Of a stretch of DNA of 14,590 bases, positions 1 through 6,754 are shown one piece after another. This DNA is from Frankiales bacterium (GTDB lineage: Bacteria > Actinomycetota > Actinomycetes > Mycobacteriales > SCTD01). The stretch's first letter is position 1, and each line of letters begins with the position of its first letter. The position numbers were made by a program, and so were the translations under genes. A model generated the notes under the pieces. That model saw nothing but the letters and a program-made list of their open reading frames with translations. It was not told the DNA's origin and ran no database searches. The stretch is from contig JAODNS010000323.1 of assembly GCA_025465145.1 (NCBI GenBank), positions 1 through 14,590 of the forward strand. Reading direction: 5' to 3'.

Positions 1-626
1 CGGCCGCCGCGGCCGTCGACGCGCTGGTCCCGGACCTGCTGGCCGCGCTCGCCGACCTCGAGCCGCTGCGCGAGCGCGCGACCGAGGTGCGGCGGCTCGC
101 CGACCTGTGCGCGGGCACCAGCGGCAGCAACACGCTGCGGATGAGCCTGTCGTCCTTCGTCCTCGCCGCGCGGCTGGAGGAGGTCGCGCTCGCCGCCAGC
201 GAGCGGCTGCTGCGGATGACCCAGGGCCGGTACTCGCTGGTCCACACCGACATCGGCCGCGGCGGTGGCCGGTCCGGGCTCGGGCTGCTCGCCCGCGACA
301 CCTGGACCGGGCAGGACCGGGAGACCAGCACCCTGTCCGGCGGCGAGACGTTCCTCGCCAGCCTCGCGCTCGCGCTCGGCCTCGCCGACGTGGTGGCCGC
401 GGAGGCCGGCGGTGCGCGGATCGAGGCGCTGTTCGTCGACGAGGGCTTCGGGACGCTCGACGAGGACACGCTCGACGAGGTCATGGACGTCCTCGACGGG
501 CTGCGGGAGGGCGGGCGCGTGGTCGGCCTCGTCAGCCACGTCGCCGAGCTGCGGCAGCGCATCCCGGCGCAGGTGCACGTCCGCAAGGGCAGGTCCGGCA
601 GCGATCTCGCTGTCCTCGGCTGCTGA
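1..626 (+). CDS. sbcC: SbcC-type exonuclease/repair ATPase, C-terminal part (5' end outside window)
   Basis: This is the C-terminal lobe of an SMC/Rad50-like ATPase, the DNA-binding and nuclease-controlling subunit of the SbcCD complex, which processes hairpins and broken ends. The reading frame is open from base 3 to the TGA at 624-626, about 207 residues. In order it shows a helical stretch that would be the end of the coiled coil, the ABC signature LSGGETF followed by LASLALALGLADVV, the Walker B strand IEALFVDEGFGTLD with its D-loop, and a switch histidine in VGLVSHVAEL. The Walker A half and coiled-coil arms lie upstream of the window. SbcD would be expected still further upstream. The family call rests on motif order. 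A RecF/RecN-type protein is less likely because LSGGETFLASLALALGLAD is the typical SbcC form. Confidence 0.9.
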   Translation, partial: AAAAVDALVPDLLAALADLEPLRERATEVRRLADLCAGTSGSNTLRMSLSSFVLAARLEEVALAASERLLRMTQGRYSLVHTDIGRGGGRSGLGLLARDTWTGQDRETSTLSGGETFLASLALALGLADVVAAEAGGARIEALFVDEGFGTLDEDTLDEVMDVLDGLREGGRVVGLVSHVAELRQRIPAQVHVRKGRSGSDLAVLGC

Positions 627-646
627 GGCCCTCTAGCCTCCGGCCG

Positions 647-1558
647 GTGATCACCGTGCGGACCGCGAGCGACGAGGACGACCTGGACGCGCTCAACGTC
701 GGCAACGCCCTCTGGTACGGCGGGGCGCGGTTGCGACGGGCCTTCGCGGCGGCGCCGGCCGGCGAGCCGGTCGAGATCCTCGTCGGCGAGCTCGACGGCA
801 CGCCCGTGGGCAACGCCTCCGCTGTCGGCGCGCCCCTCCAGGCGTTCGGCTACGGCATGGGCGCGGTGTGGGTGCAGCCGGCAGCGCGGCGGCAGGGCGT
901 GGGGCGGGCGCTGTACGACCGGGTCACCTCCGTGGTGCGCAGCGGCGGCGTCCCCGGCGTGCTGCTCGGCGTGCCGGACGACCAGCCGGCCGGACTCGCG
1001 GCGGCGCAGGCGTGGGGGCTGGCGGTGCTCGGCCATCACGTCGACAGCGAGCTCCAGCTCGCGGACCTGCCCGCCCCGCTGGTCGCGCGGGCGGTCGAGC
1101 GGGCCGCGGCGGCCGGTCACGTGCTCGAGCAGCCCGCCGACACCGAGGAGACCTGGCAGGAGGTGCACGTCTTCCTCGCCGACCGGATGCGGGCGGCGCC
1201 GGACAACCGGGAGGGAGGCGGCGACCTGCCGTACGGCGTCTTCCGGACCGTCCTCGCCGAGCCGTGGCAGGTGCTGCTCGCCCGTCGCGACGGCGCGCTC
1301 ACCGGCATCACCAGCGTCGTGTCCCGCCCCGCCGCCGGCTCGCTCGCCACGTACCTCACCGGCGTCCGCCCCGACGCCAGCGGCCAGGGCGTCTCCGCCG
1401 CGCTCAAGGCGGCGCACCTCGCCCGGCTGCGCGCGGCCGGCTGGCAGCGTGTCCTGACGTCGAACATGGACCAGAACGCCGCCATCCGCGCCGTCAACGC
1501 CCGGCTCGGCTTCACCGTCACCGGCGGCGCGTCCGACGTCGGCCGGGCCTTCGCATGA
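647..1558 (+). CDS. Tandem GNAT-family N-acetyltransferase
   Basis: Predicted 303-residue protein with two GNAT folds in tandem, probably transferring an acetyl group from acetyl-CoA to an unknown amine. The first fold (residues about 1-150) has the acetyl-CoA pyrophosphate loop RRQGVGRALYD after the beta-4 strand AVWVQPAA. The second (about 185-303) has the weaker loop SGQGVSAALK and the GNAT ending NAAIRAVNARLGF. Two-domain arrangements of this kind occur in actinobacterial acetyltransferases such as mycothiol synthase, but nothing here identifies the substrate. The start is taken as GTG at 647, 20 bases after the sbcC stop, because the GNAT beta-1 strand (ITVRTASDEDD) begins immediately after it. 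GTG at 656 is an alternative. No clear Shine-Dalgarno sequence precedes either. The stop overlaps the next start (ATGA, 1555-1558), so the two are probably translated together. Confidence 0.85.
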   Translation: MITVRTASDEDDLDALNVGNALWYGGARLRRAFAAAPAGEPVEILVGELDGTPVGNASAVGAPLQAFGYGMGAVWVQPAARRQGVGRALYDRVTSVVRSGGVPGVLLGVPDDQPAGLAAAQAWGLAVLGHHVDSELQLADLPAPLVARAVERAAAAGHVLEQPADTEETWQEVHVFLADRMRAAPDNREGGGDLPYGVFRTVLAEPWQVLLARRDGALTGITSVVSRPAAGSLATYLTGVRPDASGQGVSAALKAAHLARLRAAGWQRVLTSNMDQNAAIRAVNARLGFTVTGGASDVGRAFA

Positions 1559-2367
1559 CCGACCCGCAGGTGTGGCAGGAGGTTGGGCTGTACGACCCGG
1601 TCGCGCCGGGTGCGGCCGACCGGCTGGCGCTGCTCGAGTTCCTCACCGCACAGGGCTGCGACATCGAGGAGATGCTCGAGGCCGACGCCGTCGACCGGCT
1701 GTTCGCGGTCGCCGGCGACCGGATGATCCGGCCGCCCCGGCCGCGGTACGACGCCGACGCGGCGGCGCAGCTGCTCGGCGTCGAGCCCGCGGACGTGTGC
1801 CGGGCCTGGCGCGCCTTCGGACCCCCACGCCGACCGAGCCGGTGCTGGGAGAGCAGGACCTGGAGGCCGTCCGCACGTGGCTGCTCGTGCGCGACCTTCT
1901 CGGCGAGGAGGCGGCGACCGGCCTCGCGCGCGTGCTGGAACGCCGGCACCTCCCGGCCGGCCGAGGCGGAGGCCGCGGCGATGCGCGTGCTTGGCGGGGC
2001 GATCGACCGGGCCGAGAGCGGCGAAGCCGCCACCGCCCGCGACGCGGTCATGTGGGTGTCGCCGACCGCGGCCGGGCTGGCGCAGGTCGCGCAGCGGCTG
2101 GTGCGGCACCCGCGGGCGCAGGAGGCCGCGCTGCAGGTCCGCGCCGGGATCGCGTACGGCGACGCGCTCGCCCAGGACGGCGACTACTTCGGTCCGCCGG
2201 TCAACCTGGCCGCCCGCCTCGTCGCCGTCGCCGAACCTGGCCAGGTGCTCGCGTCACCCGCGACCGCGCCCCTGCTCGGGCCGGACCTGACGGTGACCGA
2301 GCTGGTGGCGCGCGAGCTGCCTGGCCTCGACGCGCCGGTCGCGCCGTACCTCGTCACGCCCGCCTGA
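1555..2367 (+). CDS. Degenerate class III adenylate cyclase-like protein (probable decaying gene)
   Basis: The open frame gives 270 residues. Residues 1-89 match the N-terminal regulatory region of actinobacterial adenylate cyclases (LLEFLTAQGCDIEEMLEA, then AAQLLGVEPADVCRAWRAFG). From about base 1821 to 1944 this frame turns into Arg/Ser/Cys-rich nonsense, while the next frame (codons starting 1821, 1824 and so on) reads the expected continuation TPTEPVLGEQDLEAVRTWL and LLGEEAATGLARVLE. After about 1944 the first frame makes sense again (AGTSRPAEAEAAAMRVLGG). The C-terminal part keeps the late cyclase motifs (DAVMWVS, VRAGIAYGDALAQDGDYFG, PPVNLAARL). The stretch that should carry the first metal-binding Asp (FxDLVGFT) is absent in all frames, leaving too little room for a full catalytic core. 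It is therefore unlikely to be an active cyclase. The start is ATG at 1555, coupled to the GNAT gene. Confidence 0.75.
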   Translation: MTDPQVWQEVGLYDPVAPGAADRLALLEFLTAQGCDIEEMLEADAVDRLFAVAGDRMIRPPRPRYDADAAAQLLGVEPADVCRAWRAFGPPRRPSRCWESRTWRPSARGCSCATFSARRRRPASRACWNAGTSRPAEAEAAAMRVLGGAIDRAESGEAATARDAVMWVSPTAAGLAQVAQRLVRHPRAQEAALQVRAGIAYGDALAQDGDYFGPPVNLAARLVAVAEPGQVLASPATAPLLGPDLTVTELVARELPGLDAPVAPYLVTPA

Positions 2368-3157
2368 GCACCTCCACCAGCCGCTGCGCCACCCAGTCCT
2401 GCGCCTCGGCTGCCTCCGCCAGCTCGGCCGTCATCCCGGCGAAGCCGTGCACCGTGCCAGCCCAGCGCCGTACGACGGCCTCGCCCCCGGCCGCGACGAC
2501 GCGCGCGGCGTACCGCTCGCCCTCGTCCCGCAGCGGATCGTGCTCTGCCGTCACCACGACGACCGGCGGCAAGCCCACCAGGTCCGGTGCCAGCAGCGGT
2601 GACGCGCGCGGGTCTGCGGGCTGGTCGGTGTACAGCGACGCGAACGCCCGCAGCGCCTCGGCGGTGAGGCCGGCGCCGCTCCCCTCCTCCAGCACGGACG
2701 GGGAGGTGAGCGTGAGGTCCAGCCACGGGCACAGCAGCACCAGCGCTCGCAGCCCGGGCGCCTCCCGGGCGGCCGCCGCGGCCAGCCCGCCGCCGGCGCT
2801 GTCGCCGCCGACCGCCAGCACGCCCGGCGTCCCACGCACCACGGTCAGGACGTCCTCCAGTGCGGCCGGGAACGGGTGCTCCGGCGCCAGCCGGTAGCCC
2901 ACGGACACGACGCGCAACCCGGTGCGGTTGCTGAGCGCCCGGCAGACCGGATCGATCGCGTCGAGGCTGCCGCTCACGAACCCGCCGCCGTGCGCCCACA
3001 CCAGCACCTGCGCGGCGGTCCCGTAGCTCCGCACGGGCACGCCACCGACCAGCCCGTCCTCGACGCACTCCACCGGCTCCGTCACCGAGACAGCCGCGGC
3101 GAACGCGTCCAGGCCCAGCCGCAGCTGCGCGAGCTCACCGTCGAGCAGGTGCTCCAC
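2354..3157 (-). CDS. Alpha/beta hydrolase, HSL/acetyl-esterase-like (hydrolase_3 fold)
   Basis: A 267-residue cytoplasmic hydrolase, probably cleaving esters of short or medium acyl chains. It shows the HSL-family oxyanion motif HGGG (residues 56-59), the YRLAPEHPFPAAL block (88-100), the nucleophile elbow GGDSAGG with Ser120, an acid in AEHDPLRDEG (Asp207) and the catalytic His237 in VHGFAGM. All triad residues are present, so it should be active. The start is GTG at 3157 because an AGGGAGG ribosome-binding site lies four bases upstream. The open frame continues to 3235 with unconserved residues. It converges with the cyclase-like gene and overlaps it by 14 bp (2354-2367). It diverges from the GntR gene, with 44 bp between the starts, so the regulator could control both. 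The substrate is unknown. It could deacylate sugars for the neighbouring operon, but that is inference only. Confidence 0.87.
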   Translation of the reverse strand: MEHLLDGELAQLRLGLDAFAAAVSVTEPVECVEDGLVGGVPVRSYGTAAQVLVWAHGGGFVSGSLDAIDPVCRALSNRTGLRVVSVGYRLAPEHPFPAALEDVLTVVRGTPGVLAVGGDSAGGGLAAAAAREAPGLRALVLLCPWLDLTLTSPSVLEEGSGAGLTAEALRAFASLYTDQPADPRASPLLAPDLVGLPPVVVVTAEHDPLRDEGERYAARVVAAGGEAVVRRWAGTVHGFAGMTAELAEAAEAQDWVAQRLVEVLRRA

Positions 3158-3161
3158 GCCG

Positions 3162-3168
3162 CCTCCCT
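3162..3168 (-). promoter_or_regulatory. Ribosome-binding site of the alpha/beta hydrolase gene
   Basis: On the minus strand this reads AGGGAGG, four bases before GTG at 3157. It is one of the few strong Shine-Dalgarno matches in the window and is the reason for choosing 3157 over upstream in-frame starts. Confidence 0.6.
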
Positions 3169-3195
3169 GACCTGCCTTGCCTGATGTGCTGTCAT
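3167..3195 (+). promoter_or_regulatory. Candidate promoter of the GntR-led sugar operon (leaderless)
   Basis: CTGACC (3167-3172) resembles a -35 box and TGTCAT (3190-3195) a -10 box (four of six bases of TATAAT), with an exact 17-bp spacer. Transcription would then begin at or within a base or two of ATG 3202, giving a leaderless mRNA, which is common in actinobacteria. No Shine-Dalgarno sequence at a usable distance precedes ATG 3202. This is inferred from position and spacing only. Confidence 0.4.
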
Positions 3196-3200
3196 GACAG
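3189..3200. promoter_or_regulatory. Perfect 12-bp palindrome, candidate GntR operator
   Basis: CTGTCATGACAG is identical to its own reverse complement. It lies in the 44-bp gap between the divergent hydrolase and GntR genes, overlaps the candidate -10 box and ends one base before ATG 3202. GntR/HutC regulators bind as dimers to short palindromes near their own promoters, so autorepression is the likely role. I saw no second copy in the window. Confidence 0.5.
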
Positions 3201-3201
3201 G

Positions 3202-3948
3202 ATGCCACGTACCTCAGCGATCGCGAAGGCCTCACCGGTCCCGTACTACGCGCAGCTCGCGGACATCCTCCGCACGGCCATCACGGACGGCGAGCTCGCG
3301 CCGGACGCGCCGCTGCCGTCCGAAGCCGAGCTCGGCACGACGTACGGCCTGAGCCGTACGGCGGTGCGGCAGGCGCTGGGCGAGCTGGCTGCCGAAGGCC
3401 TGGTGCGCAAGGAGAAGGGCCGCGGAACGTTCGTGCGAGGGCCTAAGCGGGCGGACCTGATCGTGCAGGAGATGCGCGGCTTCCACGACGAGCTCAGCGA
3501 GCGGGGGCACAGCGTCGCGACGCGGGTCCTCGACCAGGGGGTGGATGCGTCGACGGTCGACGAGGCGACGCTGCTGCAGGTCCCTACCGGCAGCGCCGTG
3601 GTGCGACTGGAGCGGCTGCGGTTCGCCGACGGCGCGCCGATCTGCGTCGCGCGGACGGTCGTGTCGGCGACGCGCTTCGCCGGGCTCGAGGAGCACGACC
3701 TGGAGGGGGTCAGCCTCTACAAGGTGCTGTCCAGCGAGTACGGGGTGGAGGTCACCGGCGGTCACCGGATGATCGAGGCGGCCGCTGCCGACCGGGCGTA
3801 CGCCCGGCACCTCGGCGTGAAGACGGGTGCCCCGCTGCTGAAGCTGTCCTCCATCAACAACGCGCAGGACGGGCAGCCGTTCGAGCTGTTCACCGCCTGG
3901 TACCGCGCCGACCGCACCACCTTCCAGGTCAGCGTGCGGATGCCATGA
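3202..3948 (+). CDS. GntR-family (HutC/UTRA subfamily) transcriptional regulator
   Basis: A 248-residue regulator, very likely the local repressor of the sugar operon. The N-terminal winged helix-turn-helix (about residues 12-78) is clear: YYAQLADILRTAI, LPSEAELGTTYGLSRTAVRQAL, then the wing KEKGRGTFVRGP. The rest is a UTRA effector-binding domain (about 95-245), with the segments VVRLERLRFADG and LYKVLSSEYGVEV and the ending FELFTAWYRADRTTFQVSV. UTRA domains usually bind small metabolites such as sugar phosphates, which fits the kinase and isomerase downstream. The start is placed at ATG 3202. An in-frame ATG at 3184 would add MCCHDR, which is not part of the fold and would put the start upstream of the palindrome. 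The stop overlaps the next start (ATGA, 3945-3948). Confidence 0.9.
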   Translation: MPRTSAIAKASPVPYYAQLADILRTAITDGELAPDAPLPSEAELGTTYGLSRTAVRQALGELAAEGLVRKEKGRGTFVRGPKRADLIVQEMRGFHDELSERGHSVATRVLDQGVDASTVDEATLLQVPTGSAVVRLERLRFADGAPICVARTVVSATRFAGLEEHDLEGVSLYKVLSSEYGVEVTGGHRMIEAAAADRAYARHLGVKTGAPLLKLSSINNAQDGQPFELFTAWYRADRTTFQVSVRMP

Positions 3949-6041
3949 CCGTTCTCGACACGACGTTCGCGCCGCCTGTGGTGCAGGACTTGTGCAGTGA
4001 CACCCTGGTGCACTCCTTCGGCGACCTGTGGAACCCGCCCGGCCTCACCAACTTCCTGGGCTGCGCGCAGGTCGACCTCGACCCGGTCGCCGTCCGCAGC
4101 GTGAGCTTCCCGCCGTACGCGATGGGCGAGCTCGCGACCGGCCAGCTCTTCCTCGACGACCGCCTGTTCACCGCGCTGGGCGTCGCGGTGGCCTGCACCT
4201 GGCGGCCGGACCAGGTGCATCGCTCCGCGGAGTGGGACGGACTCCGGGTCGAGACCACCACCGTCGTCCCCGTCGGCAGCACCGCGGTCCTCGTACGGCT
4301 GACCGTCACGAACCTGCGCGACGAGGGGCGCTGCGTCCCGGTGCGGCTCGCCCTGCGGGCCGGCATCACCAAGAAGGTCGCCCGCTGGCACGAGCCGTCG
4401 CCGCCGTGGGAGGAGGACAACGACGTCCACGTGGACGCCGAACGCGGCGCGCTGGTGTGGACGGCGCGGCACAGCAGCGCCGTGGTCGTGCAGGGCGGCG
4501 CGGGGCGGGCCGACGTGGCCGACGAGCACGGCCTGCGCTGGGCTCCGGTGCTGCCGGGCCGGTCCGCCTGGGAGGCGTCGTACCTGCTCGTCGTCGGCGA
4601 GGACGAGGGGACCGCGCTCGCAACCTACGACCGGCTGGCGGCCGATCCCGACGAGGTCGTCGCGGCGACGGAGCGGGACTGGAACGCCGAGCTCGCAGCG
4701 GTGTTCACGCCAGGCAACGACCGCTACTCGGGCTCGCTGCCGATGCTCCAGACGTCCGACCCGGACCTGCGCCGCGTGTGGCTGATGGGCGTCATCGGGG
4801 TCGTCTACTTCAAGCGCGACAACCCGTACTCCGTCATGGGCCGCACCTACGACACCCTCATGCCGCGCTACTGGCAGTCGCTCACCTTCCTGTGGGACTA
4901 CAGCCTGTCGGGACTGGTCCACTCGCTGCTCGACCCGGCCGTCATGCGCCGCTACCTCGAGCACTGGATCTCCACCGACGTGCACACGCACATGGGCACC
5001 GAGTGGCTCACCGGCGAGCCGGTCGGCGTCTGGTACGCCGTCAACGACTACGCGATGTGCCAGACGATCGACGCGTACGTACGGGCGACCGGCGACCTGG
5101 ACTGGCTGGCCCGCGAGCTGCCCGGCCCTGGCGGCGAGCCGCTCAGCGTCGTCGGCCATCTCGACCGGTACGCGTGCAACTGGCGGCGGTTCCGCAGCGA
5201 GAGCGGGCTGGCCAACTACGGCGGCATCGGCAACCTGCTCGAGTGCGTGAGCACCTACGTCAACGAGGTGGCCAGCCTCAACGCGGCGAACGTCTGGATG
5301 CTGCGCAAGGCCGCAGAGGTGGCGCGCTTCCTCGGCGACGACCTCGCCGCGCTCTGGTACGAGACCGAGGCCGGGGTCCTCGCCGGCGACCTCGGTCAGC
5401 TGTACGCGCAGGGTGCGGGCCACTGGTATGCCCGGCAGCGCGACGGGCGGCTGGTGCCGGTACGGCACTGCTACGACTTCTCCACCGTCGCCGCCGCCAT
5501 CCCGGAGGACCTGACCGACCAGCAGCGCGCGGAGATGGTGGACTTCTTCGTCCGCGAGCTGCAGACGCCGACGTGGATGCGCGCCCTCTCCGACCGCGAC
5601 ACCGACGCGTCCTACAACGTCCGGCCGGACCACCAGTGGACCGGCGCGTTCCCTGCGTGGCCGCCGACGGCCGCCGCGGCGCTGTACCGGTTCGGCCGGC
5701 AGGACCTGGCCGCGCAGTGGATCCACGGGCTGGCCCGCAGCGCGAACCAGGGCCCGTTCGGGCAGGCGCACTTCGCCGACGGCGTGCTCGCGCCGGAGCA
5801 GGGCGGCGCGCTCAAGGCGCCGTCGGAGCTTCCCTGGATCACGGACTGGGCCTGCGCCGCGGACGGCGCGTGGGTCGAGCTGGTGGTGCGCTCGGTCTTC
5901 GGCGTGCACTGGGGCCTCGACGGGGAGGTGACAGCGATGCCGCAGCTGGACGGGCTCGATCCGCACGCTCGGCTGCTCGGCCTGGTCGTGCAGGGGCGGA
6001 CCTGGGACGTCGACCGCACCGGCGCGCACGAGCGCACGTGA
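3945..6041 (+). CDS. Cytoplasmic (alpha/alpha)6-barrel glycoside hydrolase, GH63-like, family not certain
   Basis: A 698-residue protein without a signal peptide, so it should act on an imported or internally made glycoside. Residues about 1-260 look like a beta-sandwich domain (DGLRVETTTVVPVGSTAVL, RLTVTNLRDEG). From about 280 a helical barrel begins: MLQTSDPDLRRVWLMGVIGV, then SLTFLWDYSLSGLVHSLLDP, where Asp318 follows Trp317 in the position of the general acid of GH63/GH37-type enzymes. Later come ESGLANYGG (Glu419), YVNEVASLNAANVWMLRKAA, HQWTGAFPAWPPTAA (from His563), and a C-terminal FGVHWGLDG/AMPQLDGLDPH block typical of barrel glycosidases. I cannot assign the base or the substrate. 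Neighbours with a sugar kinase and a phosphomannose isomerase point to a mannose-containing glycoside. Both ends overlap neighbouring genes. Confidence 0.75.
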   Translation: MTVLDTTFAPPVVQDLCSDTLVHSFGDLWNPPGLTNFLGCAQVDLDPVAVRSVSFPPYAMGELATGQLFLDDRLFTALGVAVACTWRPDQVHRSAEWDGLRVETTTVVPVGSTAVLVRLTVTNLRDEGRCVPVRLALRAGITKKVARWHEPSPPWEEDNDVHVDAERGALVWTARHSSAVVVQGGAGRADVADEHGLRWAPVLPGRSAWEASYLLVVGEDEGTALATYDRLAADPDEVVAATERDWNAELAAVFTPGNDRYSGSLPMLQTSDPDLRRVWLMGVIGVVYFKRDNPYSVMGRTYDTLMPRYWQSLTFLWDYSLSGLVHSLLDPAVMRRYLEHWISTDVHTHMGTEWLTGEPVGVWYAVNDYAMCQTIDAYVRATGDLDWLARELPGPGGEPLSVVGHLDRYACNWRRFRSESGLANYGGIGNLLECVSTYVNEVASLNAANVWMLRKAAEVARFLGDDLAALWYETEAGVLAGDLGQLYAQGAGHWYARQRDGRLVPVRHCYDFSTVAAAIPEDLTDQQRAEMVDFFVRELQTPTWMRALSDRDTDASYNVRPDHQWTGAFPAWPPTAAAALYRFGRQDLAAQWIHGLARSANQGPFGQAHFADGVLAPEQGGALKAPSELPWITDWACAADGAWVELVVRSVFGVHWGLDGEVTAMPQLDGLDPHARLLGLVVQGRTWDVDRTGAHERT

Positions 6042-6754
6042 TGCTCGCGGTCGACCTGGGCGGGACGCGCATCAAGGCGGCGGTCGACCACGGACCGGTG
6101 CAGGTGGTGACGCACGGGTCGACGTCGCTGACAGGTGCGCTGGCCTGCCTCGAGCAGCTGCTCCCGCCAGACGGCTGTGACGTCGTCGGGCTGTGCCTGC
6201 CCGGGCTCGTGGCGGACGACCGCGTCGTCGCGCTGCCCGGGAAGCTCGACGGGGCGGTGGGTTTCGACCTGTGCGGCTGGCTGACCGCCCGCACGGGCGG
6301 CCGCGCGTTCGTCGTCAACGACGCGCTGGCGTACGGGCTCGGCGAGGCGGCCGGCCTGCCCGGCCGGGCCGTGGTGCTCACCATCGGCACCGGCGTCGGC
6401 TGCTGCGTGGTCGAGAACGGGCAGGCGTACGGGTTCGGCGGACTGGGCGGGCAGCTGCCGCTGACGGAGGACGGACCGGTCGACACCAGCGGCCGGCGCG
6501 GGACCATCGAAGGCTGGTGCCGGGCAGCCCGCGTCGGCGAGCCGGGCTACCCCGTCCGGCTCGCGCAGGGGATCGCCGCACTCTGCCTGGCGTACGGCCC
6601 GGACACCGTCGTGGTGGGCGGCGGCCCGGCGGTGGGCGGCTTCCTCGACGGCGTCGACGTGCAGCCGCTGCTGTGGCCGGGGCAGCAGGTGGACGTGCGG
6701 CTCGCGCGGTACGGCGACGCGGCCGCGCTGCGGGGGCTGGCGGCGCTGGCATGA
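6041..6754 (+). CDS. ROK-family sugar kinase (short, lacking the zinc motif)
   Basis: A 237-residue kinase that should phosphorylate a free hexose at C6 with ATP. It has the phosphate-binding start AVDLGGTRIKAAVD (Asp5, Gly7, Gly8), the catalytic NDALAYGLGE with Asp94, the second phosphate loop TIGTGVGCCVV, and the adenosine-binding glycines VVVGGGPAVGG. Most ROK proteins are about 300 residues and carry a zinc site made of a GH histidine and a CxCGxxGC cluster. Here these are replaced by GGQLPL (Gln138) and DTSGRRGTIEGW, so zinc is probably not bound. ATG 6041 overlaps the hydrolase stop by one base (TGATG). GTG at 6038 is a possible alternative. Given the isomerase that follows, mannose is the best guess for the substrate, with glucose or another hexose possible. 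Confidence 0.85.
   Translation: MLAVDLGGTRIKAAVDHGPVQVVTHGSTSLTGALACLEQLLPPDGCDVVGLCLPGLVADDRVVALPGKLDGAVGFDLCGWLTARTGGRAFVVNDALAYGLGEAAGLPGRAVVLTIGTGVGCCVVENGQAYGFGGLGGQLPLTEDGPVDTSGRRGTIEGWCRAARVGEPGYPVRLAQGIAALCLAYGPDTVVVGGGPAVGGFLDGVDVQPLLWPGQQVDVRLARYGDAAALRGLAALA

Noticed and set aside
3184..3201. Alternative GntR start at ATG 3184
   Set aside because: It would add only MCCHDR, lies across the palindrome and has no ribosome-binding site. The conserved fold starts after 3202.
3762..6029. A 755-codon open frame antisense to the glycoside hydrolase
   Set aside because: It mirrors the codon phase of the real gene, is rich in Arg/Val/His/Asp/Gln repeats and shows no domain. Such antisense frames are expected at this GC content.
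4028..6040. An in-frame upstream extension of the ROK kinase across the hydrolase gene
   Set aside because: The translation is Arg/Pro/Ala-rich noise until ATG 6041, where the kinase fold begins at once with AVDLGGT.
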